DNA of 64,000 nucleotides from contig JAUXRX010000028.1 of NCBI GenBank assembly GCA_030681645.1, forward strand, positions 40,862-104,861, read 5' to 3'. The notes beneath the pieces are model-generated. The model was not told the DNA's origin. It saw only the letters and a list, made by a program, of their open reading frames with translations, and made no database searches. The number at the start of each line of letters is the position of its first letter. Within the stretch, counting starts at the first letter, position 1. The translations under genes were made by a program, and so were the position numbers. Positions 43,580 through 52,370 of the stretch are shown piece by piece. This DNA comes from Archangium sp. (GTDB lineage: Bacteria; Myxococcota; Myxococcia; Myxococcales; Myxococcaceae).

Positions 43580-43902
43580 TCAGCGACGTGGAGCGAGCGC
43601 CTGCAGCCGGTGAGCGAGCGCGCCGCTCACTCCAGTCTCGGGGAAACCGCCCTCGGCGCGAATGCCGGTGACGGCCTCGCCATCACACAGAAACAGGTGC
43701 TCCTGGTACTCGGCCGCCGGCTGCCGCTCGAGCTCACTCCACTCGCGCCACACGTTCTCCCTCGCCGTCTTCAGCTCTGACACTTCCGCGTCCGTCAGCA
43801 GGCGCGAGGCCTTTTCCTCTGAGCCGTCCTTCGCGTGCTTCGTGACGCGCGTGATGGTCTTGAGGTCGAGATCCGGGCGAACAGCGCGGAACGGATCGTC
43901 AT
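43580..43902 (-). pseudogene. Frameshifted small gene, third in the TIGR02996 operon
   Basis: ATG 43902 overlaps the stop of the preceding gene (ATGA) but opens a frame that soon becomes Arg/Ser-rich. A different frame, open from before this point to the stop at 43580, reads like a normal protein: DDPFRAVRPDLDLKTITRV, TKHAKDGSEEKASRLLTDAE, ELKTARENVWREWSELERQP, YQEHLFLCDGEAV. It has no ATG or GTG until 43783. A one-base change near 43880-43850 would join start and body (about 105 residues). Either a broken gene, a sequence error, or a shorter protein from GTG 43783. Confidence 0.5.
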
Positions 43903-44108
43903 GAGGTCTCCGACAGCTTGCGCGAGAGGAGCGCGATGAGCAGCACCGCGGTGGCAGCTCCGATGCTCGCCGCGAGCCAGCCCGGCGCAGCCACGCCCCA
44001 GCGGGTCAGCGCCAGCCGCCCCAGGAACGCCAGTCCCTGCGTCACCAGCAGGATCAACCCCACCACGCCGAAGGGCACCGGGTGCGAGAACCTCCTGTCG
44101 TCCGCCAT
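43899..44108 (-). CDS. Small two-TM membrane protein
   Basis: A 69-residue protein with two hydrophobic helices, VVGLILLVTQGLAFLGRLAL (about 15-34) and WLAASIGAATAVLLIALLS (about 44-62), and short charged ends. Its ATG overlaps the stop of the TIGR02996 gene (TGATG) and its own stop overlaps the next ATG, so three genes are tightly coupled. Function unknown. Confidence 0.7.
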   Translation of the reverse strand: MADDRRFSHPVPFGVVGLILLVTQGLAFLGRLALTRWGVAAPGWLAASIGAATAVLLIALLSRKLSETS

Positions 44109-45439
44109 CACCAGCCTCCGTCGTCGAGCAGCACCACGCGCTGGAGTTGGCGGCGCGCCAGTTCCTTGCGGTGCTCGCCTCCGCGCACGTCGCGGCCCAG
44201 GTGAATCGAGGCGAGGCGGGGCAGCCGCTCCAACAGGTCGAAGGTGTCGGCGTTGAGCGTCTTCTCGATGGTCACCTGGCGCACGCGCGGCGCCGCCTTC
44301 GATTCCACCACCCGCTCCAGCATCGGGTTGTTGGCCACCTCCACGGCCTCCAGCGCAGACAGCATCGGCGAGGTGAGGAACGACATGTACACGTCGACGT
44401 TGCTGTTGCGGCGCAGGCGCTTGACCGTCACCAGCGAACGTTCTCCCGACAGCCGGCGCCACGCCTCGGGGCTCGCGGCCGAGAGTGGGCCGAGCTGCGC
44501 CTCGACCAGGCAGCCCGCCTCGAACCGCACCGTCGACGCCATCAGCACGTCCGCGAGCGGCCCCAGCCACGCCCGTTGATGCTTGCGCTGCAGCGCGTTC
44601 CGGCGGTCCTGGTCCTTCGGCGTGGTGAGCCCGTCGCTCGCCTTGAGCTGCAGGGCGACGAACTCCCCTCGTGGGTCGCCCCGCTCGAGCAGCGCGTCGG
44701 CCCACACGTGCCGCAGCTCGAGCCGCTCGGGCGCGGCCAGCACCTGCTCCAGCAACGACTCCGGCGTGGCCTTCGGCCGCGGCAGCAGCGACCTGATCAG
44801 CTCGCGCGCCGCGGCGTCGAGCGGCTCGGTGCCCCGCGCCGCCACCTCGAGGCGCCGGATGCACGCCGGGAGCTCGTTCGAGAACAGCACGCGCAGGTGC
44901 TCCCGCGTGATGCCCGCCCCGGCGGCCGCGCGTTGCAGCGCCGGAATCGCGCGTGCGTCGCCCAGCTTCGCCAGCGCGTCGAAGGCGATGCGGTACGCGG
45001 CATGGCTGTAGGAGTGGTCGACCTCCATGTTCGCCACCCACGCGGTGAGCCGCGCCGCGATTCGGGGGTCGGCCGGCACCGCCGAGAGCGCCTCCAGCCG
45101 CTCGAAGAGCGCCGCCTGCCACACCCGGTACTCCCGCTCGTAGAGCACGTGCATGCTCTTCGGCCCCTCGGGCAGCTTCACCATCAGCGTGGGCAGCAGG
45201 TTCCGCAGGGCGGCCGGGTTCTGGAGGCGGTGACACCACACCGTGTGGAACGCGTCCGCCGGCGCGCCGTGCGACCTGAGCTCGGGCGTCTCGACGCGCT
45301 CACCCACCCAATCGATGAGGTCGGCCAGCTCGGGGGCGCGGGTCCGTCTCCACCACGAAAGACAGAGCGCCAGCGCCTCGCCCCACCTCTGGTGCGAGAC
45401 CAGCGTCGCCAGCACCTCGCTCGTGGCCTCGGCCGCCAT
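44108..45439 (-). CDS. TIGR02996-domain protein
   Basis: A 443-residue protein from ATG 45439 (AAEATSEVLATLVSHQRWGE). The first half is helical repeat sequence. At about 225-265 is the myxobacterial 'repeat-companion' TIGR02996 motif: SLLEQVLAAPERLELRHVWA, then DALLERGDPRGEFVALQL. The C-terminal third (VTVKRLRRNSNVDVY, LEAVEVANNP, TFDLLERLPRLASIHLGRDV) has leucine-rich-repeat-like strands, as in other proteins with this domain. Function unknown; likely protein binding. Divergent from the TlpA-like gene. Confidence 0.82.
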   Translation of the reverse strand: MAAEATSEVLATLVSHQRWGEALALCLSWWRRTRAPELADLIDWVGERVETPELRSHGAPADAFHTVWCHRLQNPAALRNLLPTLMVKLPEGPKSMHVLYEREYRVWQAALFERLEALSAVPADPRIAARLTAWVANMEVDHSYSHAAYRIAFDALAKLGDARAIPALQRAAAGAGITREHLRVLFSNELPACIRRLEVAARGTEPLDAAARELIRSLLPRPKATPESLLEQVLAAPERLELRHVWADALLERGDPRGEFVALQLKASDGLTTPKDQDRRNALQRKHQRAWLGPLADVLMASTVRFEAGCLVEAQLGPLSAASPEAWRRLSGERSLVTVKRLRRNSNVDVYMSFLTSPMLSALEAVEVANNPMLERVVESKAAPRVRQVTIEKTLNADTFDLLERLPRLASIHLGRDVRGGEHRKELARRQLQRVVLLDDGGW

Positions 45440-45528
45440 CGCGCGCACATGGTACACGTGAAACCCGTTGGGCCTCTGCGACGTACTGGCGGAACCGGGC
45501 GAGCCCCACACCGGCTCCAACGACCACG

Positions 45529-46065
45529 ATGACGACCCTCACCCTGACCACCCTCAAAGCCCGCTACCGCGGCAGCCGTGCGTTCCGCTGGGTCGTCGAC
45601 CTCTCGGTGATGCTGGCCATCGTGCTGGTGATCGGCGCCTTCCAGACGCGCAATCACCCGCGCGGCGCGGCGCCCCAGTACACCTTCACCACGCTCGAGC
45701 AGGCCCCGGTCACCCTCAGCTCGCTGGCCGGCAAGCCCACGCTGCTGGCCGTGTGGGCGCCGTGGTGCGGGGTCTGCAAGGCCGAGTCAGACAATGTGTC
45801 CCGCGCGCGACGCTGGTTGGGTGACCGGGCGAACGTGGTGTCAGTGGCCACGGCGTTCAACGAGGTGTCCGAGGTGCGGCAGTACATGGCGGCGCAGGGC
45901 GTCGACTACCCCGTGCTGCTCGCGGCGGAAGACTTTCAGCAGGTGATGCACGTCGAGGCGTTCCCCACCGTGTTCGTCATCGACAGCCAGGGCCGCATCG
46001 TCTCGTCGATGCAGGGCTACACCACTACCCTCGGCCTCGTGTGGCGCACGCTCTGGGCGGGGTAA
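45529..46065 (+). CDS. Membrane-anchored TlpA-family thiol-disulfide oxidoreductase
   Basis: A 178-residue protein. One membrane helix (about 22-41; VVDLSVMLAIVLVIGAF) places the thioredoxin domain in the periplasm. The domain has the active site WCGVC at 79-83 with preceding VWAP, and a cis-Pro in EAFPTVFVI. The CGVC pair suggests a TlpA/ScsD-like reductase acting on envelope proteins. It is followed 13 bp later by a DUF5989 gene. Start ATG 45529. Confidence 0.9.
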   Translation: MTTLTLTTLKARYRGSRAFRWVVDLSVMLAIVLVIGAFQTRNHPRGAAPQYTFTTLEQAPVTLSSLAGKPTLLAVWAPWCGVCKAESDNVSRARRWLGDRANVVSVATAFNEVSEVRQYMAAQGVDYPVLLAAEDFQQVMHVEAFPTVFVIDSQGRIVSSMQGYTTTLGLVWRTLWAG

Positions 46066-46078
46066 GAAGTCACTCGAG

Positions 46079-46240
46079 ATGATCAGCGCCCGCACCCTCA
46101 AGGACCTCGTCTCGCACTTCGCGCGGCAGAACCGGCTCGTGCTGTTGCCGCTGCTGGTGGTGCTCCTGCTGGCGGCGGTGCTGCTGGTGCTGACGCAGGG
46201 CCTGTCGGTGGTGGCGCCGTTCGTCTACGCGCTGTTCTGA
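46079..46240 (+). CDS. DUF5989 small membrane protein
   Basis: A 53-residue protein. It has the full DUF5989 pattern: a short amphipathic start (SARTLKDLVSHFARQNRLVL), one membrane helix (PLLVVLLLAAVLLVLTQG) and the end SVVAPFVYALF, close to the family's 'GSAVAPFIYTLF'. The family is often beside SxtJ-like membrane proteins; here it follows a TlpA-like gene by 13 bp. Role unknown. Confidence 0.85.
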   Translation: MISARTLKDLVSHFARQNRLVLLPLLVVLLLAAVLLVLTQGLSVVAPFVYALF

Positions 46241-46247
46241 GCCCCCG

Positions 46248-47252
46248 CTATTTTCCGCAGCCGTTGTCAGGGGTGTTGTTGGTGAACACCACGGACGGGT
46301 CCACCGCGTCGATGATGGTGCCCAGCCGTGGCTCGTGACTACAGGAGATGGCGCCGTCGCCGGTGCCCGCGACGTTTCCCTCGAACACGTTTCCCGGCCC
46401 GATGATCAACCCCGAGTCGAAGCCGCCGATGGCGCCGCCCCAGGCTTCGATGCTCCCGGTGCGCCGGCTCTGGTTGAAGCGAAAGACGTTGTTGCGGATC
46501 TTCACCAGGTTCGCGTCGCCGCCGATGTGACTGAACCGGATGGCGCCCCCTCCGCACAGGTCGGCGCTCGAGCCCGAGTAGCTCTGGCACTCGCACGAGT
46601 TGTCCTCGAAGCGGGTGTCGGTGATCTCCACCGGCCCCGGGTTGGGCCACTGCCCGTGGCTGTTGAGGTCGAGCGCGCCGGCCACGGAGGACGCGCGGTT
46701 GTTGATGAAGGTGCAGTGGCGAATGATGGTGCCCTTCTCGTTCACGTAGGAGCCGAGCCCTCCGCCGCGCTTCCAGATGCGGCTGCTGGGGTCATCGTCG
46801 TTCTTGTACGCGTCCCGAATGATCACGTGCTCGAGGTGCACGCTGTCGTGGGAATGCGAGATGACGATGCCCAGCCAGCCCGTGTTCGCGGTCTCGCCGC
46901 GGAAGATGATGGGCTCTGAGGCGGTGCCGATGGCGTGCAGCGCGCCGCTGCCGGCGATGGCGGGCGGCTCGGAGTCGGGCGTCGCGCGGTCCCTGCCGAA
47001 GCTGAACCGGCCCTTGAAGATGAAGGTGGTGCCTGGCGGCACGTTGAGCGTCACCCCGGTGGGAATGATGACGTCCCCGGTGACGCAGTACGTGCCCTTC
47101 TCCACCGCGATCACCTGGCCCTCGAGCGGTTGGCAGGGCCCGGCGTCGAAGACGCCGTCAGAGCTCACCGGCGGCATTCCCGGTGGCCGAACCGTGGCGC
47201 CCGCGCAGGAGCACCAGAGCGCCAGGAGGGTCAGGAGTGCAGGTGTTCGCAT
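46248..47252 (-). CDS. Right-handed beta-helix lipoprotein
   Basis: A 334-residue exported protein. Signal peptide RTPALLTLLALWCSC with the lipobox cysteine at 14 or 16. The body is a parallel beta-helix: short repeats with VTLNVPPGTTFIFKG, VHLEHVIIRD, TIIRHCTFINNRASSVAGAL, VEITDTRFEDNSC and VKIRNNVFRFNQS, as in pectate-lyase-like surface proteins. No catalytic residues are clear. ATG 47252 was chosen because it begins the signal peptide; the longer upstream frame is antisense to the neighbouring gene. Confidence 0.85.
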   Translation of the reverse strand: MRTPALLTLLALWCSCAGATVRPPGMPPVSSDGVFDAGPCQPLEGQVIAVEKGTYCVTGDVIIPTGVTLNVPPGTTFIFKGRFSFGRDRATPDSEPPAIAGSGALHAIGTASEPIIFRGETANTGWLGIVISHSHDSVHLEHVIIRDAYKNDDDPSSRIWKRGGGLGSYVNEKGTIIRHCTFINNRASSVAGALDLNSHGQWPNPGPVEITDTRFEDNSCECQSYSGSSADLCGGGAIRFSHIGGDANLVKIRNNVFRFNQSRRTGSIEAWGGAIGGFDSGLIIGPGNVFEGNVAGTGDGAISCSHEPRLGTIIDAVDPSVVFTNNTPDNGCGK

Positions 47253-47304
47253 GATCCGGAACCGGTTGTACTGCGCCGTCGGACTCTTGCCTGCGAGATC
47301 CTCC

Positions 47305-47763
47305 ATGAGCTCCGAGCCGTGGGATCGGATGGCTGCCTTCTTCGAGCTCTGGCGCAACCGCACCCGACGTGTTGCAAGCGATCGCATGTGTTCGTTCCTG
47401 ACCCTGGGTGTCGAGGGAAAGCGGTCGGCCGCGCTCGAGACGGCGTTGCTGACGCTCAAGCTCGAGGTGAGCCGGGAGGTGAATCCGTACGTGGTGCCGC
47501 TGTTCCCCGCGGGCGACGTGCTCTTCATGGTCATGCGCGGCGGCTGCTCGTGCGACCTGCGCCCTCTCAAGCCAGATTCGCCGCGGGACGAGAAGCGGCG
47601 TCGCCGGGGCCAGACGGGCTCGAAGCGGCCGAACCTGTACTCGGATGCGCTGTTCGCGGCGCTCCGGCTGCACGCACCGGTTCGCGCGTTCTTCCATGAG
47701 GTGTCTGGCGATCAGTTCAAAGAGGCAGTGCCGGAGGGCGCGGTCGCGACCGTGATCTCCTGA
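47305..47763 (+). CDS. Hypothetical protein
   Basis: A 152-residue protein starting SSEPWDRMAAFFELWRNRTR. The middle looks globular (ALETALLTLKLEVSREVNPY, VVPLFPAGDVLFMVMRGGCS), with a CSC pair, a basic stretch (KRRRRGQTGSKRPN) and a helical end (LRLHAPVRAFFHEVSGDQFK). No family recognised. ATG 47305 is the upstream limit; ATG 47329 (AAFFELW) is also possible. It is divergent from the beta-helix lipoprotein. Confidence 0.6.
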   Translation: MSSEPWDRMAAFFELWRNRTRRVASDRMCSFLTLGVEGKRSAALETALLTLKLEVSREVNPYVVPLFPAGDVLFMVMRGGCSCDLRPLKPDSPRDEKRRRRGQTGSKRPNLYSDALFAALRLHAPVRAFFHEVSGDQFKEAVPEGAVATVIS

Positions 47764-47990
47764 GAGCGCCGCTCACGCCGCCGAGGCCACCGGCTGCAGG
47801 CCACACATGGATCCTCACGCAGGCTCCGGATGCGCATGGTCATGAACCAGAATAGCTCGTCGTCGATGGTGCCCCGGCCGCGCGTGGCTCGCGTGAGGAA
47901 CCTCGCTGCCGGTCGCCGCGGCGCTCACCAGCGTCACCACGCCAAAGGGTTCCCGAGTTCAACGTTAGGAGGGCGCGCCGCAAACGAAAC
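47764..47990. other. Intergenic, nothing recognised
   Basis: About 230 bases between convergent genes. I see no gene here; the terminator described next begins at 47991. Confidence 0.4.
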
Positions 47991-48015
47991 GGCCTCCCGG
48001 GTGAGGGGAGGCCGT
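47991..48015 (-). terminator. Terminator of the propeller-cytochrome gene
   Basis: On the minus strand, CGGCCTCCC and GGGAGGCCG form a 9-bp stem with a 7-base loop, followed by TTTCGTTTGC, 29 bases after the stop. This is a good factor-independent terminator. Confidence 0.75.
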
Positions 48016-48043
48016 CGGTCCTGCGGCGCGCTGAAGCGCTCTT

Positions 48044-50113
48044 TCAGGGAACTTCGAGACCCTTCAGGTACGAGACGAGGTCATCGACCTCGGCGTCGCT
48101 GAGGACCGACGTCTTGCCGTGCCGGTCGCCGGCCTTGCCCGTCAGGATGCGCGCCTTGAGCGTGAGCGCGCTGCCGTCGTGAAGGTACGGCGCCGTGCGC
48201 GCCAGCCCGAGCAGCGAGGGCGTGTTGAGACCGCCGTGCGGCAGGAACGAGACGTCGTCCTTCACCAGGCCGGTCTGCACGTAGGTGCCGACGTTGGCGA
48301 AGGTGTTGTCGGTGAAGGCCTCGCCGCTGTGGCAGGTCCCGCACTCGGCCTTGTCGTACGCCTGGCGGCCGCGCGCCATCACCTCGGGCGCAGTGCCGCG
48401 GTGCGGGTTGTCGGCGCGGGGCATCGACTCGATGAAGGCCGCGACCTGCACCTCCATCGCCGGCGTCACGCCCTGGCCACCCATGCGGTTGGTCACGGTG
48501 TGCGTCATGAACGAGAGCAGGTCGTTGAACTCGCCGTTCCAGTGGAAGGGCGCCGTCTTCGAGAGCATGCGGCCCTGGAGCGACGGGGTCTGGCGCGGGC
48601 CATCGGGGAAGTTCCACACGTGGCCGTCTTCGCGGCCCTCGAGGTGGCAGGTGGCGCAGCTGATGCCCGTCGACGGGTTGTTCATGCGTGCGTCGGTGGC
48701 GCTGAAGAAGAGCTTGCGGCCATCGAGGGCAGACTGGCTGAGCGCCTCACGGGTGGTGAGCTTCGTGGTGCCCGCGTTGGTGATGCGGCCCGTGCCTTCG
48801 ACCGGCTCGAGGCGCGAGAGGGAATGGTCGAACGCGTTGTAGACCCACGCCGACTTGCCGTCGTGCGAGACGGCGATGCCCGACGGGCCGGCGCCGACGC
48901 TGACGAGCTGGTCCACCGAGCCCGAGGGCAGGCCAAAGCCGCGCCCAGTGCCGACGTCGTTCGCACCGAAGCTGGTGGTGTCCTTCGTCTGCGCGGTGGC
49001 GATCACCGCCACGTTGTTCGACTCCTGGTTGACCACGAAGAGGAAGCGGCCCGTCGCCTCGAGGGCGATCGCCTTGGGGCCCTGCACCGGCATCTCGGGG
49101 ATGGGGCTGGTCAGCAGCATCGGCGGGCGCTCGCTGCTGCCCGAGCCGGCGCACGTGGCCAGGTCGTCGACCTGCGGGTTGCCTTCGGCGTCGAAGGTGA
49201 GGAGCGCGGGGGACGCGACCGCGGTGGTGCCGCAGCTGCCGCCGCCGTAGCCCGAGCTGCCGCCGCCGGGGATGGGCTCCTTGATGCCGCCGCCGGGCGT
49301 GGTGTTGAGCACCGTGTCGGTGGCGATGAGCGAGGCCACGTAGAGCTGCTGGCCGTCGGGCGAGACGGTCATCGCCTCGAGGCCCATCGGGCGCGCGGTG
49401 GACACGCCGCCGCGTGTATCGGGGAAGGGCGCGGGCGCACCGAAGCCCGACGGGTCTGCGCCGCCGTTGGTGGTGACGATGCCGAGCGCCGAGGCGTTGA
49501 GCGCGTTGAACAGGTTCGTGCCCGACTTGACGACCTTCGCGTTGACGAGGTCGACCATCACCAGGTCGCCCTGCTTGTAGAGCGAGATGGCGGCCTTGCC
49601 GTCGCCCATGAGGGTGATGGCGCGCGGCTCGTGGCCGACGGGCAGCTCCCACTTCACGGTGAGGGTGGCGGTGTCGACCGCCATCAGCGTGCCGAAGTCG
49701 CTGTCGGTGAGGCTGGTGGCGTTCACCACGTAGAGCGTCTTGCCGTCGCTGGAAGCGGCGAGGCCCACGGGCTCGACGGCCACCGCGATGCGCGCGGACT
49801 CGGCGGTGTCACCCTTGCGGATGACGGACACGCTGCGGTCGAGGCGGTTGGTGACGAAGACGGTGTCGTCGGGGCCGACGAGGACCTTCTCGGGCTGGCG
49901 CCCCACGGCGATCTCCGAGACCACCGTCTGGGTCTTCGCGTCGACCACGAAGAGCGTGTCGAGGTCGCTGTCTGCCGCGAAGAGGAGCGCGTCGTCCCGG
50001 CTGACGCCGAGTGAGCCGCTGGCGGTGTTTCCACCGGCCGAGGAGTTGTTGCTGCAGCCCGGCGCGAACGCCAGGACCACGGCCAATGCGGCACCCAAGA
50101 GTCTGTTCTTCAT
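48044..50113 (-). CDS. YVTN-type beta-propeller / di-haem cytochrome c lipoprotein
   Basis: A 689-residue exported lipoprotein: signal peptide ending VVLAFAPGC. Residues about 35-450 form a YVTN-type seven-blade propeller (DTLFVVDAKTQTVVSEIAVG, VFVTNRLDRSVSVIRKG, GKTLYVVNATS, FLFVVNQESNNVAVIATA). The C-terminal 230 residues carry two haem c sites, CATCH at 486-490 and CGTCH at 591-595, as in MauG/cytochrome c peroxidase-like proteins. It is likely an outer or periplasmic electron-transfer or peroxidase protein. The fusion order is known from similar proteins; the substrate is unknown. Single gene with its own terminator. Confidence 0.9.
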   Translation of the reverse strand: MKNRLLGAALAVVLAFAPGCSNNSSAGGNTASGSLGVSRDDALLFAADSDLDTLFVVDAKTQTVVSEIAVGRQPEKVLVGPDDTVFVTNRLDRSVSVIRKGDTAESARIAVAVEPVGLAASSDGKTLYVVNATSLTDSDFGTLMAVDTATLTVKWELPVGHEPRAITLMGDGKAAISLYKQGDLVMVDLVNAKVVKSGTNLFNALNASALGIVTTNGGADPSGFGAPAPFPDTRGGVSTARPMGLEAMTVSPDGQQLYVASLIATDTVLNTTPGGGIKEPIPGGGSSGYGGGSCGTTAVASPALLTFDAEGNPQVDDLATCAGSGSSERPPMLLTSPIPEMPVQGPKAIALEATGRFLFVVNQESNNVAVIATAQTKDTTSFGANDVGTGRGFGLPSGSVDQLVSVGAGPSGIAVSHDGKSAWVYNAFDHSLSRLEPVEGTGRITNAGTTKLTTREALSQSALDGRKLFFSATDARMNNPSTGISCATCHLEGREDGHVWNFPDGPRQTPSLQGRMLSKTAPFHWNGEFNDLLSFMTHTVTNRMGGQGVTPAMEVQVAAFIESMPRADNPHRGTAPEVMARGRQAYDKAECGTCHSGEAFTDNTFANVGTYVQTGLVKDDVSFLPHGGLNTPSLLGLARTAPYLHDGSALTLKARILTGKAGDRHGKTSVLSDAEVDDLVSYLKGLEVP

Positions 50114-50280
50114 GTGAAACCCCGGTTTTCTGAGGGACGGCGGAGGGAAAAGCCCGGAATCAGGAAGCAGCGCGAAACCGATGGATCATCAATGCAGGCA
50201 CGGAGCCAGCGCGCAAGACCTGCACTGGCCGAGCAAGAACGCTTGAGCCAACTCAAACGTATCGCGGGTGCGATAACGGC

Positions 50281-51000
50281 CTACCTGAGCTGTTCGCTAC
50301 CCGGGCGATCGCGGCCCCCGCGGTCTTCCCGCCGGACGGCCTGGTACTGCTGCTTCTGGGTGTCGTCGAGGAGCTTGCCCATCGCCTGATCAGTCTCGCG
50401 GCGTTGATCACGGATGGCGCGGAAGGCGTCGGGGTTGGGAGTGCCCTTCTGCATCGCCTCGGCGAAGGCCTTGCGGGCCGCCTCTTCGGCCTCGAGGCGG
50501 CGGTTGAGTTCCTGCTCTTGCGGAAAGGTGAGCTTGGCGGCGGCGACGAAGTCCTTCCACTTCGCCTTCTGCTCGACGGCGCGTTGGTCCAGGCGCTGCT
50601 GGCGCTCGAGCAACCGCTCGCGCTGGCTGTCGGCTTCCGCCTCGCGGATGACTTCCTTCAGCGCCGCGCGGCTGGCGTCGTTGCTGAGCACCTCTCCGGT
50701 CATCACCCCGCGCACCTCTTCTCTGAGCTGGGCGACCTCGTTCACCAGCGAGGGGCTGATCACCCCGGCGTCGCTCACGGTGGTGGTGGGCCGCCGCTCG
50801 AGGAGGACGACGCGGTCCCACAGGTTGCGGCTGTCGTCTTCGAGCAGCTCGACGCGCTTGCGCAGCTCGAGCTCGGCGTCGCTGGTGCGAGGCGCTTCCA
50901 CCTGGGGAGCAGCCACCACCACCGGGTCGCGGGGAATGAGGGCGGCCGCGAGCGCGAGGATGGCGACGCAGAGGCTGACGATGGGCAGGGCGCGATTCAT
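50281..51000 (-). CDS. Membrane-anchored coiled-coil protein
   Basis: A 239-residue protein. The N-terminal helix (RALPIVSLCVAILALAAALI) is a signal anchor. The rest is charged helical coiled coil (ELELRKRVELLEDDSRNLWD, SRAALKEVIREAEADSQRER, EQELNRRLEAEEAARKAFAE), with a Gln/Arg-rich end. It is exposed in the periplasm and may be a scaffold. Similar Spy/CpxP-like zinc-resistance chaperones also have long helices, but I cannot confirm that link. ATG 51000. Confidence 0.7.
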   Translation of the reverse strand: MNRALPIVSLCVAILALAAALIPRDPVVVAAPQVEAPRTSDAELELRKRVELLEDDSRNLWDRVVLLERRPTTTVSDAGVISPSLVNEVAQLREEVRGVMTGEVLSNDASRAALKEVIREAEADSQRERLLERQQRLDQRAVEQKAKWKDFVAAAKLTFPQEQELNRRLEAEEAARKAFAEAMQKGTPNPDAFRAIRDQRRETDQAMGKLLDDTQKQQYQAVRREDRGGRDRPGSEQLR

Positions 51001-51056
51001 GAGTTGTTCCCTCTGGGCCTCGATTTCGCCCGGGCTGAACGGATCAGGGCCAGTTC

Positions 51057-51085
51057 CGTTCACGCCGAGCGGAGTCGAGGCGCCA
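51057..51085. repeat. Dispersed 28-bp repeat, copy 5
   Basis: CCGTTCACGCCGAGCGGAG followed by TCGAGGCGCC, just downstream of gpmA... on the opposite side from its start, in the gap between the coiled-coil gene's start and the gpmA stop. Two-base variant of the consensus. Confidence 0.85.
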
Positions 51086-51103
51086 ACTTCCGTCACGCTA
51101 CTC

Positions 51104-51853
51104 CTACTTCGCCGCGGTCTGCTTCTTCACGGCCTCAGCGCCCGCCTTCGCCGCCGCCTCGTCCAGGTACCGGGGCGCCTCGGCGAGCGAGAGATCGTCC
51201 TTGAAGCGGTACAGCCGGGGCATGCCGGTGGGCACGTTGAGCTCGACGATGTCGTTGTCGCCGATGCCCTCGAGGTGCTTCATGAGCGCGCGAAGCGAAT
51301 TGCCGTGAGCCACCACCAGCACGCTCAAGCCCGCGCGGAGCTGCGGCACCACCGCGTCGTGCCACCACGGCAGCACGCGAGCCACCACGTCCTTGAGGCA
51401 CTCGGACGCCGGCAACGCATCGGGCGCGAGCAGGCGATACCGGGGATCCTGCACGGGGTGGTGCTCGTGGTCGCGCGTCACCGGAGGAGGCGGCACGTCG
51501 TAGCTGCGGCGCCACAGCTTCACCTGGTCGGCGCCGAACTGCTCCACCATCTGCACCTTGTCCTTGCCCTGCAGCGACCCGTAGTGCCGCTCGTTGATCC
51601 GCCAGGTGCGCGAGACGGGCAGCCACACCTGGCCCGAGGTCTCGAGGGCGAGGTTGGCGGTGCGCACGGCCCGGGTGAGCACCGAGGTGTGGCCGACGTC
51701 GAAGCGCAGGCCCGCGTCCTTGAGCTGCTTGCCCGCGTTGCGCGCCTCGGTCTCGCCCAGCGGCGACAAGTCGACGTCGACCCAGCCGGTGAAGAGGTTC
51801 TTCTCATTCCAGGTGCTCTGGCCGTGGCGGACGATGACGAGGGTCGAGGTCAT
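51104..51853 (-). CDS. gpmA: 2,3-bisphosphoglycerate-dependent phosphoglycerate mutase
   Basis: A 249-residue dPGM. It has the phospho-acceptor His10 in VRHGQSTWN (8-16), LFTGWVDVDLSPLGETEA, the conserved Arg/Glu segment RTWRINERHYGSLQGKDK, and the second His in VVAHGNSLRAL. It converts 3- to 2-phosphoglycerate in glycolysis and gluconeogenesis. Length equals that of E. coli GpmA (250). Cytoplasmic. Confidence 0.97.
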   Translation of the reverse strand: MTSTLVIVRHGQSTWNEKNLFTGWVDVDLSPLGETEARNAGKQLKDAGLRFDVGHTSVLTRAVRTANLALETSGQVWLPVSRTWRINERHYGSLQGKDKVQMVEQFGADQVKLWRRSYDVPPPPVTRDHEHHPVQDPRYRLLAPDALPASECLKDVVARVLPWWHDAVVPQLRAGLSVLVVAHGNSLRALMKHLEGIGDNDIVELNVPTGMPRLYRFKDDLSLAEAPRYLDEAAAKAGAEAVKKQTAAK

Positions 51854-51887
51854 GGCGGCCGTATATCAACTGCGGCAGCATGGGGTT

Positions 51888-52004
51888 GTGCCTGAAGCCG
51901 CGCCCACCTCATCGCTGCGAAACGCCCTACTGCTCGCGCTGCCGGTGGGCATGCTCGTGCTGGTCGCGTTGATGATGCACTACCTGGGCGTCATCCCCGA
52001 CTGA
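51888..52004 (+). CDS. Very small single-TM protein
   Basis: A 38-residue reading frame from GTG 51888: a short start, one clear membrane helix (NALLLALPVGMLVLVALMMH) and the end YLGVIPD. It is divergent from gpmA and its last 25 bases overlap a convergent membrane gene. Start uncertain (ATG 51852 also in frame). Small, but with a good helix. Confidence 0.4.
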   Translation: MPEAAPTSSLRNALLLALPVGMLVLVALMMHYLGVIPD

Positions 52005-52288
52005 TCCTGCACAGGCGAGATGAACGAGGGCTCTCCGCGCGCAGCCTGCCTGGTGCTCACCCAGCCCCAGACGGCGACTCCGAGGGGAATGAGCCAGATG
52101 CCCGCCTGCATGAAGCCCCGGCTGAGCAGGAGGAAGAGCTCGACCGCGAGCCAGGGGACCACGCTCAGCACCGTGGGCCAGCCACTTCGAACGTTCGCCT
52201 GCACCGCCGCGAGCACCAGCCAGGGCGCAGAACCGGCGGCCAGCGCGATCAGCACTGCGACCGGGGCGGGCCGGGCGGCGGAGAGCAC
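51980..52288 (-). CDS. Small membrane protein
   Basis: A 102-residue protein with three hydrophobic segments (APVAVLIALAAGSAPWLVLA, TVLSVVPWLAVELFLLLS, GIWLIPLGVAVWGWV) and a short polar C-terminus. No family recognised. It follows the next membrane gene on the minus strand by about 80 bp and may share its transcript. Confidence 0.65.
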   Translation of the reverse strand: MLSAARPAPVAVLIALAAGSAPWLVLAAVQANVRSGWPTVLSVVPWLAVELFLLLSRGFMQAGIWLIPLGVAVWGWVSTRQAARGEPSFISPVQDQSGMTPR

Positions 52289-52370
52289 TCGCGAGAATGC
52301 CGAGCAGGAGCTGAGGAGATTCGCGCCGGTGACGAATGAGGCGTGCTCGAGCCTGGGTCGTCGGCGGGCG

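Noticed and set aside
47253..47570. 106-codon N-terminal extension of the beta-helix lipoprotein
   Set aside because: It would place the signal peptide in the middle of the protein and is antisense to the start of the neighbouring gene.
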